The notes under the pieces were generated by a model. That model worked only from the letters and a program-made list of their open reading frames with translations. It was not told the DNA's origin and did no database searches. The position numbers were made by a program, and so were the translations under genes. A stretch of 64,000 nucleotides of DNA from Ascarosepion bandense (Eukaryota > Mollusca > Cephalopoda > Sepiida > Sepiidae), in NCBI GenBank assembly GCA_037127315.1, contig JBBBDQ010001451.1:476501-540500 (forward strand). Direction: 5' to 3'. This document shows, in pieces, positions 51,899 to 62,259 of this stretch; within the stretch, counting starts at the first letter, position 1, and every line of letters starts with the position of its first letter.

Positions 51899-52879
51899 TT
51901 ACTAATGGCAAGATTTAAAATTGACAAAAGATTTCCATTTCACTGTAGTAGGCATTGAATGCATGATACCATTATTGACTATTCTATCATCCTTTTCTTT
52001 TTCTGTGGGTATCATACATTTATTTTTCATATATTTTATGCTTGCTCGGGCCTCAGTTTTGTCCATTTTAGATTTGTCGCTCACCTCTCACCTCTCACCC
52101 TCGAATGGGCCTCACCTGCACAAAAATGAAGACAAAACTGAATGAGTTTTTTTCTCTATTGTTTTAATACGTAGTATTGCGTTGCCACAACAAAAATGTT
52201 CAGCTATGCTCTTCTTTCTGGGTGAAGCTTTAATCTTAGACCCTCGTATGTTTGTTTCTGTGTCTATGTCTGTCCCTGTTCGTGCGCATTTAACACTTCA
52301 TCTAACATATGTTTGTAGGAATCTCAACGTGCAGCAACTGCTTATTGTTCCAGGCGTTTGGTACGTATTGTCTCCCTGGTTTTGACAATTTAATTGTTGT
52401 CTCGTGCGCACAAAAATAAAGACAGAATTTTCCGTGTTTCGTTTATAAGACGTAAAAAGTTGACTTATCGAGTGAGATATTTCTTTTACCCTGCAGTTAA
52501 TTCTTTATTTATCGAAAAGGAATGAGGTTATCTCTGCTAGCATTGTAATGCTTACCTGAGACAGATAACGTTTACCAACTTTCTTTTACGTGTCATAATT
52601 CTGACTCTATGTTTATATTGTAAGAGTTGTACACGGAGGCGTTTACATGAGATATTTCTTATTTCGCTTGGCAGCTGTTAGACTTGGGTAGATGAATATG
52701 CATGCCAAATTTCTCCACCCGAATTGAACATGAGTTAAGGGGTTGCAGTTTCAGTCGATTGACTTACAGTGTGTTTAATATTGTTAATATTGGAAATTAT
52801 ATGCTTCAACTTATATATGATTTTCAGGCTATTATATAGGTATAGCTATTTCTCACTATCTATCAATCTAGCTAGCTAC
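51899..52879. other. No recognised element
   Basis: No repeat or coding signal recognised. GCACAAAAATGAAGACA (52119) and GCACAAAAATAAAGACA (52408) are a pair about 290 bp apart, hinting at an old direct duplication. Confidence 0.4.
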
Positions 52880-53050
52880 TTATGTAACATTATATATATA
52901 TAGTCATCAGCAGACAGATCTGTTTCGCTGTATCACAGCTCAACAGTATGGTTAGACTCCGACTGCTTTTAAACCAGGATTGAAACCCGACCGAAGTGGC
53001 GTCAGTCGGCGATTCTACCTCTTGGCTATAGGCGCTCGGTAGAAGTAGGC
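52880..53050 (-). mobile_element. tRNA-headed hammerhead element, subfamily B
   Basis: Minus strand: CTACCGAGCGCCTATAGCC (head, about 53045), A-box-like TAGCCAAGAGGTAGAATC, B-box-like CGGGTTTCAATCC (about 52991-52979), linker, then the hammerhead at 52908-52951, then a (TA)n run. Confidence 0.7.
52908..52951 (-). ncRNA. Hammerhead of the tRNA-headed family, mutated core
   Basis: Minus strand: CCATA (52951-52947), CTGTTGA (A6 changed to T), GCTGT-GAT-ACAGC, GAAA (52926-52923), CAG-AT-CTG, TC (cleavage after 52913), TGCTG. Stem II is perfect but stem I is weak and the core change should abolish cleavage. GUC site as at 19690. Confidence 0.65.
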
Positions 53051-53118
53051 AAACTTTTTAGCGTGCATATTATCATTATACACGCCCAATAGCCAGTGTG
53101 CTCTAATTCATTAATGAA

Positions 53119-53120
<2 letters not shown>

Positions 53121-53160
<40 letters not shown>
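53121..53160. repeat. (AT)n microsatellite
   Basis: AT run bordering the minus-strand hammerhead repeat. Confidence 0.95.
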
Positions 53161-53166
<6 letters not shown>

Positions 53167-53700
53167 GATTTTCGATTATTACAATGGATAATACATATTT
53201 CACCGCTTTGATGTTATTATCGCGGATCGTCAGATCCAAATGGTACAACAGTAGGTAATCAAAATATCACCCCCCTTGAAAAAAAACATTTCTTCTCTTT
53301 TATTTAATTTTACATAGACGCTCACATATCCATATTAGAACAGAAATTTGTAACGGTTATATACGAAAAAATTCTCGTGCATTCAGAAAAGAACCCCAAA
53401 TAAAGAGGAAAGCATGGATAAAGAAAAGAAAGACGATTGATTAATGCAAAGAAGAGAAAAAAGTTGAAAAAGAAAAAGGGAGAAAAATAACGGGGGGAAA
53501 CAGAAAAAAACAGAATCGAAAGGACGAAGGGAAAAAGAAAAGACAAAGAGATACAATGAAGAAGCGAGAAAGATCTACAATAACAGGAAATACTGTATCA
53601 CGAGAAATAAATGTTGACACCATTTCTCCTAATAGCATTTCAAAACCCCTAACTGTGTTCATAGAAAAACCTGGAAAAATTTAACTATGAAATTTCATTT
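53161..53700 (-). mobile_element. Hammerhead-bearing repeat, ~540 bp, minus copy
   Basis: Reverse-complement match to 49187-49727 over the whole length, with the T-rich middle diverged by indels. It ends at the (AT)n run. Towards higher coordinates it continues into the AT-rich tandem region and then PLE coding sequence on the same strand. Confidence 0.7.
53185..53238 (-). ncRNA. Type-I hammerhead ribozyme, intact core
   Basis: Minus strand: TGGAT (53238-53234), CTGACGA (53233-53227), TCCGC...GCGGT (stem II, four G-C pairs), GAAA (53201-53198), TA-TG-TA (stem III), TT (cleavage after 53190), ATCCA (53189-53185). Stem I is perfect over five pairs and all conserved core bases are present. Cleavage after UU is allowed by the UH rule but usually slower than GUC. 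Confidence 0.8.
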
Positions 53701-54418
53701 CATAATATACTGAGATATATTTACGGTACAGAAAAAAGTATTACATCAAAATTTTAATATAAATTGAAAAAATAATTACTATTATTATTAATTTAAAAAT
53801 TAATGCTAATTTAAAATAATTGAAAATAACTGAAAATACCAAAATTAAAAATATGACTAGAGAAATAGGAAAAAAATTTATAAACTTAACAGAAGGGGGA
53901 AACACACAAAAAGAAAAAAAGAAAAAAAAAGAAGAAATCACCCTAGAACGGATTTTAAAATAATAAAAACGCAATTAAAAAAACAAGAACAAAAACAAAA
54001 AAACGCTAGATAAAAATCGATGTATATAATTCATTCTTAAAAACGTTACAAGGAATTTTTACCCATAAATTAAAATATACCTACTATAGGGAATATATAT
54101 GGTAAAAATAAATCATATATCCTAACATAAATTACATTATAACCACTAGTAGTAAGTTTTGTAACTATAGTTAAAATAATAACTCAATAGGAAAATATAA
54201 TTTATTAAAATACAATCCTAAAGATTATCTAAAGTACGAGTAATACTAATAATAGATAATAATACACTAAATAATAATAATAATAATAACGAATAAAAAA
54301 ATAAAGAGATAACAAATATATGTATACATACATATACACTTACATATATGTGTATTTATATACACATGCATTTATATGTGCATGTATGTATCAAACAAAA
54401 TCTGTCTCAGTAGTACTG

Positions 54419-54454
<36 letters not shown>

Positions 54455-54476
54455 CTACTACTACTACTACTACTAC

Positions 54477-54514
<38 letters not shown>

Positions 54515-55690
54515 TTCCTTGTATCATATAAGAAGACAAAAGCAATTACAGAAAATATATATAAATATAATGATTATTTATAATCATTATAGCCAAAAAT
54601 AAATATCAAAATCAAAGAAAATAAAAACACAAATATTTATGAGCTATAGCTCTAAACTAATATTAACTTGACGTGGAAAATTTAGTTGTAATATGATATT
54701 AACGTACATGTCAAATGTAACATGGTAAATTAATTTACAATATGATGGGATGTGTCTACGGTACAAAATTAAATTGTGCAACATAATTTCAATACATTTT
54801 GAAAAAATAAATACTCCCACTAAAAACCCAATATACCATATTATATTTCTTTAAAAAATTCCGTTAAAATAATTAAATCATTAGAAATTTAAAAAAAAAG
54901 AAACGTTATAAAGATAAACATAAAGGGGGAGGGGAAAAATAAAAAGAAAGGGATAAAATTTAGAACGATATAGAAAAGAAATTAAATTAAAATAACTTGG
55001 AAAAAATTTCATATATAAAACAAACGTCTATTGCAATAATATTCATTCTTAGAAACACGATATGAGATTTCATCTTAAATTAAAATATGCCGATTCTAAT
55101 GCTTATTATCGGTTCAAAATAAACCATAAATCATAGATCCTAATGTAAATTACAATATAACCATTAGTAGTAGCTTATTGTAATTTAGTTAAAATGAAGT
55201 TAAAATAATAATACCTAGTATGAAAAACTAAATTAAAAATTAAAAATAATCAAAAAACCTTTAAATACTCATAATACTATTCATAGTAATAATATAAAAT
55301 AATAAAAAAATTTAATAATAGAAAATAAAAATTTGTAACAATATATATACATATACTATCATATATATACACACATACATATGTGTGTGTTTTTATCAAA
55401 CAAAAATTTCTATCAAAATTTAAAAAATATAAAATGATATTATTTATTATATATATAATACGATTTAAATGATAGTCATAAAAATAATAGTAATAAAAAT
55501 AATACTATTCTATAACCAAAAAATATATAAATATAATAATTATAAAAAAAACTAAAAAAATTACAAAAAATTCAAAAAAATTCAAATTGAAAATTTAAAA
55601 ATTACAAAAACAACCTTTGTAGTAAAAGGATATTAACAGCACATTCCATAATTTTTCAAAATAGACACTTTTTTAAAAAATTCAATTAAT
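53701..55690. repeat. Diverged ~1-kb tandem duplication in very AT-rich DNA
   Basis: Matching anchors in the same order: CTACGGTACA/TTTACGGTACA (53722 and 54756), TTCATTCTTA (54031 and 55044), TACATTATAACCACTAGTAG and TACAATATAACCATTAGTAG (54131 and 55151), and ATCAAACAAAA (54390 and 55396). Hence two units of about 1.0 kb. The first holds (TAA)n/(CTA)n at 54415-54512. No coding sequence is visible. Confidence 0.65.
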
Positions 55691-55844
55691 GTAAATCAAT
55701 ATAATTTACATTAATTCAAATCGCAATCAATATTTATCTATATTATTTTAAATTTGTTGTTGTGACTGCATTTAAATATTAATTCGTTCTGCTGATTTAG
55801 TAGTTCCTTAGGATTATTATATTTTATAATCATTAATTTCTCCC

Positions 55845-56870
55845 CCAGTCATAAATTGCACCCATCCCTGAAACTGTTGGGAGTATTGGCGTATTTCACA
55901 ATCCTCCATCTGACCAGTGGGGTAAATCCTCCGTCTTTAATATTCCAGTATTGCTTAGATTGGGCAGTTTGATTTTTCAAGGAGGCGTTGGAGAAAGATT
56001 GTCTGTGGTTGTATAGTCTCTGCTTCCAACTACCTGCAGATATCCCTATATAAACCTTTTTATTGTTGGGGTCCTTTACTGGACAAATAGTGGCTTCATA
56101 GATAGCTTTTTCGGAATTACACCTGCCATCGACTAGACAATTTGTCTTATTGATGCAATTACAGGAAGGTTTGTCTACCGAAGGTTTGCTAAAGAAGTCT
56201 CGAAGTCATTTGTTATTATGTGAATTGACTAGGTTTTGAATGTTTTTTGTAGTAGAATAACTAATTTTAAAAGTTTTTCTATTTAACAATGTACTTAAGG
56301 GCTGGTGTTGGTGGAAGTGTTTGCTAACTACATTTAAAAAGTATTTGCCTATGTTTACATTGGACAACTTGCAGAAAGGAGGGTTGAACCATATTATTTT
56401 TCTTTTTCTAACTTAACTTTTGTTTCTAGTTTTGTCTTTCAGTTTTTCTTCGTGTAATATTTCATCTTTAAAATCACTCTTCTTTAGGGCTTCATTGTTT
56501 ATTGTTTTATTCTCATCGAATATTTCCTTATAAAAGATAGTTTATTAATTCTAATTTTAACTGTTTTGGGTATTTGCTTTATGATAGATTTAGGATGATT
56601 AGAGTTAACATTAATATAGATAAGGGATTGGTTACTTTTTCGATACAATTTAAATGTATTTTTGGATAGGTTAAAGATAATATCTAAAAAATTAACGATC
56701 CTGAGATTAGATGAAATTTCGATTTTAAAGCGCAGCATTTTTAAAACTCTAATAACTTTTTTTTAGAGATTCTTGATGTCAGAGGACCATTAGTGTCAGG
56801 AATATGCATAAGACCATCGTCTATATATATAATTCCAATTGAAGAGGACTTAAGGTTTTACTATTTTGAA
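55845..56870 (-). pseudogene. Penelope-like element: RT end and GIY-YIG domain, decayed
   Basis: Minus strand: 'SSSIGIIYIDDGLMHIPDTN' (about 56850-56790; the catalytic block reads YIDD), 'RFKIEISSNLRIVNFLDIIF' and 'NSNHPKSIIKQIPKTVKIRI' (56738-56530). After stops comes a cysteine-rich linker near 56150 and a GIY-YIG segment 'AIYEATICPVKDPNNKKVYI' then 'GISAGSWKQRLYNHRQSFSN' (56110-55990). RT followed by GIY-YIG is the Penelope-like order. This family differs from the PLEs at 378 and 9700. Confidence 0.7.
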
Positions 56871-56938
56871 TGCCCCTACATTTATTTTATTAAGAACACT
56901 GCTCAATATACTAAATATTATAGAGGTTAATATAATTA

Positions 56939-57210
56939 TATAGTTAAGAATTAATTGTACATTGCGACACGGAAATTTCTGTGTTTCGAGATTCTCTTCA
57001 TCAATCAATGTTTGATGTTGGTTGTACAGACGATTTTTATTTAAATGCAAAAACCTTCGGTCTGCTGTGTATGTATGTGGGAAGATATAAAATTTACATG
57101 TGTGTTTCTTTTAACTGATTAGAGCGAAGATCCATTTTTCGATTTGGCCGCAAAGATGCTGAGAATCTCGAAACATAGAAATTTCCGTGTCGCAATGTAC
57201 AATTAATTCA

Positions 57211-57218
<8 letters not shown>
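56939..57218. repeat. Inverted repeat, 58-bp arms, 164-bp spacer
   Basis: Arms 56939-56996 and 57161-57218 differ at about two positions (TTGTACATTGCGACACGG against its complement). The outer right end is an (AT)n(GA)n run at 57215-57280. Confidence 0.8.
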
Positions 57219-57277
<59 letters not shown>

Positions 57278-57280
57278 GCA
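57219..57280. repeat. (AT)n(AG)n microsatellite
   Basis: AT run followed by about 13 AG units, at the 3' end of the PLE insertion. Confidence 0.95.
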
Positions 57281-57283
57281 GCA

Positions 57284-57937
57284 GATAATTTTCTAAACAT
57301 ATACTGTTAAATATAAGAAACAATGAATGTCTATTATGTATAATCATGAGACGTTCTAAGCATCGTATTTTGGCTTTAATTTCAGGTGAAAATAAAGACA
57401 GAAATTATCTAACATTGGGATATTTTTTTATTAAGTTGGTTCTAAGCTTTCGGCTCACATGAGCCATCTTCACATAAAAACATCCACCATCAAAGACGAT
57501 TTTATCTTGTGTTGACATAAAACTTTGCTAAGCAACGATAACAGTTACCAAAAATAGCAAACGCAGTTTGTAAATTTGTAATGCAGTTCTATTACGTCAC
57601 ACCGCGTGAGAGCTCGAAATGATAACAGAACCATATATTTAAATGCAATGTAATGTGTTATGACCAGAATTAAACATGATTTTATTCAGTGTTGGTTGTT
57701 TTAATTTAATGTAGATGGCCTCCGATATCTGTGGTACTACTAATAAAATGACTACATATATTGGTTTTACTACAACCACACTGTCCCGTGGATTTACCTG
57801 TCACCTTTCTGATCAGAGTTCAATTAAACAACATTTTTTAGAAAAACATAGTTATGTAGGTAATATCAGATAGATTTTAGTAAACAATACAATAATACTC
57901 ACTCATGCACACAGTAAAAAGAACCTTCATATATATA
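57284..57937 (-). mobile_element. Penelope-like element, 3' end with inverted 5' segment
   Basis: 57284-57732 is the minus-strand counterpart of 1576-1111 (3' UTR and last codons). From 57733 to 57937 the sequence is plus-strand and matches 919-1112 (TACATATATTGGTTTTACTA, CACACAGTAAAAAGAACCTT). The two pieces abut at the same element position, so the 5' segment is inverted in place. The 3' part carries the GGCTC/GAGCC hairpin and GAAA but GTGAAGA for CTGAAGA. Confidence 0.85.
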
Positions 57938-58699
57938 TATGTATAGCTATGTGTTAAGGATCATTTATAATTATTTTTCTGTATTTTACTTAATTTATAG
58001 TTTCTGCTATCAATCTTAACATTAATATTTCAATTTCTGAGTACTTTCAACTATCATGGCTTTGGGTTTTGTTGTGTTGGTTTCTTCATTTTCAAATTTC
58101 GCGTTTCATGTGACTGTTTTTATTTAATAGTTTTGTATGCTTAACGTTTCTAATGTATTTTTGGTAGTTTTTAGAATTCATGTGATATAGCCTCTTTGTG
58201 TTATCGGTAAAGATTTTTTGGATTTAATGTTAATTTTTTTTCCATTGTATGGATTTGCGGTGTGTAACTTAATTATCAGATCAGTGCCACTTCAAATGAC
58301 GGAATAATATAGTGGATGTGAAGCCAACATATATGTTTGAATTATTATTATTAGAGACGCTTGGTCCAAGTAAGCAAGCAAATTCATTAACTATATTGGT
58401 TTGTATAAGTTTGTATTGTTTTTTTTTTTATGTGTCGTTGGTTTTAATCTTATTGGAGATATTTAGTTTCTTTTAAATAACTGGTGTTTAATCTGTTAAT
58501 ATTTGTCATTAATTTATATGTAATTGTACATTTGGTTCGTCGGTGTCATGGTTGCATCACCCATTCAACGGATTGAACTCTTCCTACAACTACATATACT
58601 TCTCCCCAAAAGAGGTGGGAGCAGATCAGCAGATAGCGAAAGGCAGAGACAGTCAAGACTGCTACCGTACGAACATTGCAAGTCCCAGTTCTGGTATTA
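57938..58699. other. No recognised element
   Basis: Non-coding; short AT run at 57931-57944 and nothing else recognised. Confidence 0.5.
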
Positions 58700-59215
58700 T
58701 TAACCTTTTTTTAAATCATTTCACCCCAGGCAAGGCATTCCACTGCCACTATTGCGCATGGGGCTACATAGGGGAAGGTAAAGAGAAGGAGTGGTTAGAC
58801 ATAGGGAATGTCAGGAGGAAGGTGATAGATGGGTAAGGATACAGAGGATGAGGGTTGGGCAGATGGGAAGAGTGTTTGAAAGAATGGGAGCGAGTTAGTG
58901 TGCTAGGAGGTGTCTATTGACCTTACATTTAAACTCCTGGAGATTGTAGCCGTCGGGGAAGCAATCATGTGGAAGGGAATTCCACAGTCGGGAAGTGCGA
59001 GAAAAGAAACTGTTGGAGTAGGAGATGCGGTTGTATTTTATCCGTTTCACTGTAAAAGGGTGGGATCTAGTTGCTAATCTAGTATCTCGTGCAAATTAGA
59101 ACCTAGGGGGCACCAGCGATCTAAGTTCATCGGAGCAGAAGCCGTGAAAGTATTTATAGAAGAGACACAGGGAAGCCACGTCGCGCCGGTGAGAGAGTGA
59201 CTGCAGGCGGTCTGC
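58700..59215 (-). pseudogene. Jockey/CR1-like LINE: C-terminus and 3' UTR
   Basis: Minus strand from 59215: 'LADRLQSLSHRRDVASLC', 'TRLATRSHPFTVKRIKYNR', 'FSRTSRLWNSLPHDCFPDGY', 'NLQEFKCKVNRHLLAH' and a stop near 58905. A 3' UTR follows with GTAGCCCCATGCGCAATAG and ends GGGGTGAAATGATTTAAAAA. Closest to 21440-21885. Frameshifts are few, so it is a relatively young copy, 5' truncated. Confidence 0.85.
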
Positions 59216-59835
59216 CAAGAAAAACAAATTCATAAAGTCTTTTTACATTATACAGTTTATTAGAGAGGATAATAAATAATAATAATGACAATCCTATAGG
59301 ATAAAAAATTAAAATATAAAAAATAAACAAATATTTTTCGATATGTTATCCCCACTCGGCAAAATTAAAATAACAATAATAACAATCCTATAGGTTAAAA
59401 AAATTAAATATTATTAGAGAGGATAATATATAATAACAATAACAACCTATAGGATAAAATTGTAATAAAAAATGAATAAAAGAAATAAAAAATAAAAGAA
59501 ATAATAATAAATGAACAAATAATTTTACGCTATATTATTCCCCCCCCCCCCCGGCAAAGTAGTGGAGATGCCTATAACACACCGCACACCGGGGCGCACA
59601 CACACACGCGCACATACAAAATAAAGTAGAATAAATTACAAGAACTACGCTCACATAGACACGCACACATGACACAGTCACGGAGACGCGCACACCAGCA
59701 GATAAATCAGATAGATAAAACAACAGTAATGGAATTGATCCACTTCAGCCCGGTAAAAGAGTCAAAGTAACGGTCAGGTTGCACTAAGATAAACCACACA
59801 TACAAGCAGACTGATATCATCAGTCCTTAACTAGA

Positions 59836-59883
<48 letters not shown>

Positions 59884-60042
59884 CAGCAGCAGCAGCAGAC
59901 AGCCAGCCAGAAATAGCCATTCTTTGAAAGGCCGAAAACACACTCGGACAGATAAAAGCTTCTCTGCCATTCTGAAGATCAGATTTTGATCTCGAAATAT
60001 TAATGTTTAATAAATAGGTTAATTAATGTTTAATAAATAGGT
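59216..60042. other. Unassigned, with poly(C) and (CA)n
   Basis: Contains a C16 run at 59538-59553, a repeated ATAATAACAATAACAACCTATAGGATAAAA-like motif (59280-59480) and a (CA)n array at 59838-59882. Near 59970 TTCTGAAGATC...GATCTCGAAAT weakly resembles a hammerhead core. Confidence 0.5.
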
Positions 60043-60052
60043 AATACCCAAA

Positions 60053-60363
60053 GCATGTGCGTTGTGGTGAATTGGATATCGTCTCGGAACGAGAAATCGG
60101 GGAGCCGAGTTCGAATTCCAGCTGACTTCATTGCATTCACTTACGCGCAAATACCCTTGGGAAAGGTATTAATCCTACTATTCCTTCCAGTTATGGGTTA
60201 AATGGCAGGACAGATTGGGTTCTATAGCCTTGGTCGGCAACCAGTCTACCGCAGAAAGCAATGGTAACCTACTGCGGGATAATATTCTGCCCAGTCAGTC
60301 ATGTATCTTTCGAGACATGATCGCCCTAGCGTGCATCACGTATGGCACTTAACTAACTGACTG
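60053..60363 (+). mobile_element. tRNA SINE, full length, with 10-bp target duplication
   Basis: From GCATGTGCGTTGTGGTG to the TTAACTAACTGACTG end, flanked by AATACCCAAA at 60043-60052 and 60364-60373. B box GAGTTCGAATTCC is intact. Confidence 0.9.
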
Positions 60364-60373
60364 AATACCCAAA

Positions 60374-60682
60374 CACGTCTTTACCTTCCTTTATTTTACT
60401 CAACGCACTGTGACAGCCTTCAAGACATAACCCATATACCTATTTTACACAATGCTTCAAGCAAATTAGAATTTTTTATTATTAACCTGTATTTATTCAT
60501 TCTAGCAACAGAGTTCTAAATATTTGTATTTTGCTGTGTTTAATATAAATATATCGTTATTTCATATTTGGTTGTTCTTGTATTATTTCTTGCTGGACTC
60601 TTGACCTGGTCCACGACAGTCGGGTTGTGTCATCCCGATTGCGTTTGCTACTTAGTCGATTAAAAAAACGGTTTATTAGTAA
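60374..60682. other. No recognised element
   Basis: Non-coding sequence; nothing recognised. Confidence 0.5.
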
Positions 60683-61048
60683 TCTATATTAGTAAAACTA
60701 AAGATGTGTGTCAGTGTGTGTCTGTCTCACTTATTTCTATTAACATACACATCTACATTTTTTTATCAGATTTGTTTCAAAATTTACACAACTGTTGCAA
60801 ATTTATTATTCTACATTCAACAGAAAAGAAATTGTACGTCGCTCTTCAGTATAAATTTTGTATTAATTTTTTATTTTCAATATTTTTTGTGAAAAATATG
60901 TTCAACTCAGTAACTTTTACTTAGAGAACAAATCTTTTCAAAAAGTACAAAAGTTATCTCCTGTATTTAATGTCTGCAGATGTGGATCCTATAAAAATGA
61001 GTATTTTTACTCTTCCCATCCTGTGCAACACCGCGTATTTACTGCTAG
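60683..61048 (+). mobile_element. Short Helitron-like element, second family
   Basis: Starts TCTATATTAGTAAAACTAAAG with a following GTGTGTCAGTGTGTG and ends CTGTGCAACACCGCGTATTTACTGCTAG, between A (60682) and T (61049). TC start, CTAG end and A|T target agree with Helitrons; the sub-terminal hairpin is weak. Confidence 0.55.
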
Positions 61049-61294
61049 TTTTCTAATATTTTTATGTTTATGTATGTTTTTTTTCTATTTTTCTAAGCCT
61101 CATTGAATTCTTCGATCGATTATATGCTTTGAGAAGTATATGTCACTTTCTATCTGCTTCTGTGTTTCTAAGACAGTATTTATAGGCTATCCGTGATTCG
61201 CTGTTTGGAAACATAAACTCTCAGCTGTATACAACCGCGTTCTAAGACAAATGATTTATAAGTGAATTTAAGGCTTGAAGAGGGTCATTTTTCT

Positions 61295-61610
61295 TGAAAC
61301 TCGTTGACTGGTACTTCTTCCATGTGCCTTCTCCCCTCAGGACGTAAGCGATCATGGCTTTTCCACGTCTCTCTATCCCTGGTGGCTCTTAGCACGCTTT
61401 CTCCTGTTACACCACGTAATCCCCGTTCTGTCATCCATCTGCTCAGGCACTTCAAATATGTTAACCGTTGCTTTCCCCCTGTCTCTTTTCCCCTCTATGT
61501 GGTCTGTTAGTATCAGGTTCTCTCAGCCTCCATCCTCATTGCATGTCTCAGGAATTTTAGCTGACTCTTCCTGAAGTATTAACTTCTTTTTCGTTTCCAT
61601 CCATGATATT
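61295..61610 (-). pseudogene. RTE-like LINE, C-terminal fragment
   Basis: GTAAGCGATCATGGCTTTTCC, TCCCTGGTGGCTCTTAGCACG and GTTCTGTCATCCATCTGCTC are the minus-strand counterparts of the WKAMIAY, LRATRDRE and WMTERG codons at 12130-12368. It ends in the LILTDHIEG-type region with a frameshift. Confidence 0.75.
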
Positions 61611-61721
61611 CCTTCTGTCAAAGTAAAAACCAACTGAGAGAAACTAGAATATTTCAGGACTTTCAAAAGCAGCAACAACTAAATTGTATATTACGTACAA
61701 TTCGAAGAGAAAATAATGACA

Positions 61722-62100
61722 TTTTTTTAATCATATCACCCCGAAAAAGGCGGTAACGCCACTGATGCGCATGGGGCTACGTACAAGTGCAAAGATTGAT
61801 AAAGAGAAAGCCGGAAACCACATTCTAAACAGGGAACAAAGGAAGAGCCTCTTCACCTGTTCAATAGACGTGGGAAGAGTGTGAATCGGGCGATAGTTTA
61901 GTCTATCTACTCCAATTGAAAAAAAAAAGAAAAATAAAAGAGTGAAAAAATTGGAAAAGAGAAAGCCGGAAACCACATCCTAAACAGGGAACAAGGGATA
62001 AGCCTCTTCACCAGTTCAATAGACGTGGGAGGAGTGTGAACCGGGCGATAGTTAAGTCTATCTACTCCAATTAAGAAGACGTAGTTCGACACTACTTCAT
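61722..62100 (-). mobile_element. LINE 3' UTR, subfamily 2, with internal tandem duplication
   Basis: TTTTTAATCATATCACCCCG, GGCGGTAACGCCACTGATG and CATGGGGCTACGTA define the 3' end. A ~155-bp stretch (GAGAAAGCCGGAAACCACAT through CTACTCCAATT) is present twice, at about 61803-61918 and 61959-62073, separated by an A-rich piece. The single-copy form is at 39930-40130. Confidence 0.75.
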
Positions 62101-62259
62101 GCAAAAAAGTAGGAAGTACACATGCACCGATCCTGAAAAAATAGACTTGAGAATAGTGTTTTCATGAAAAAAAAAAAAAGTTAAATAGAAAATACTTCTA
62201 AATTTCCATCAAAAGTAGCAATAGAGGATTAATCAATTAATGTTAAATGTTTCTTTATA

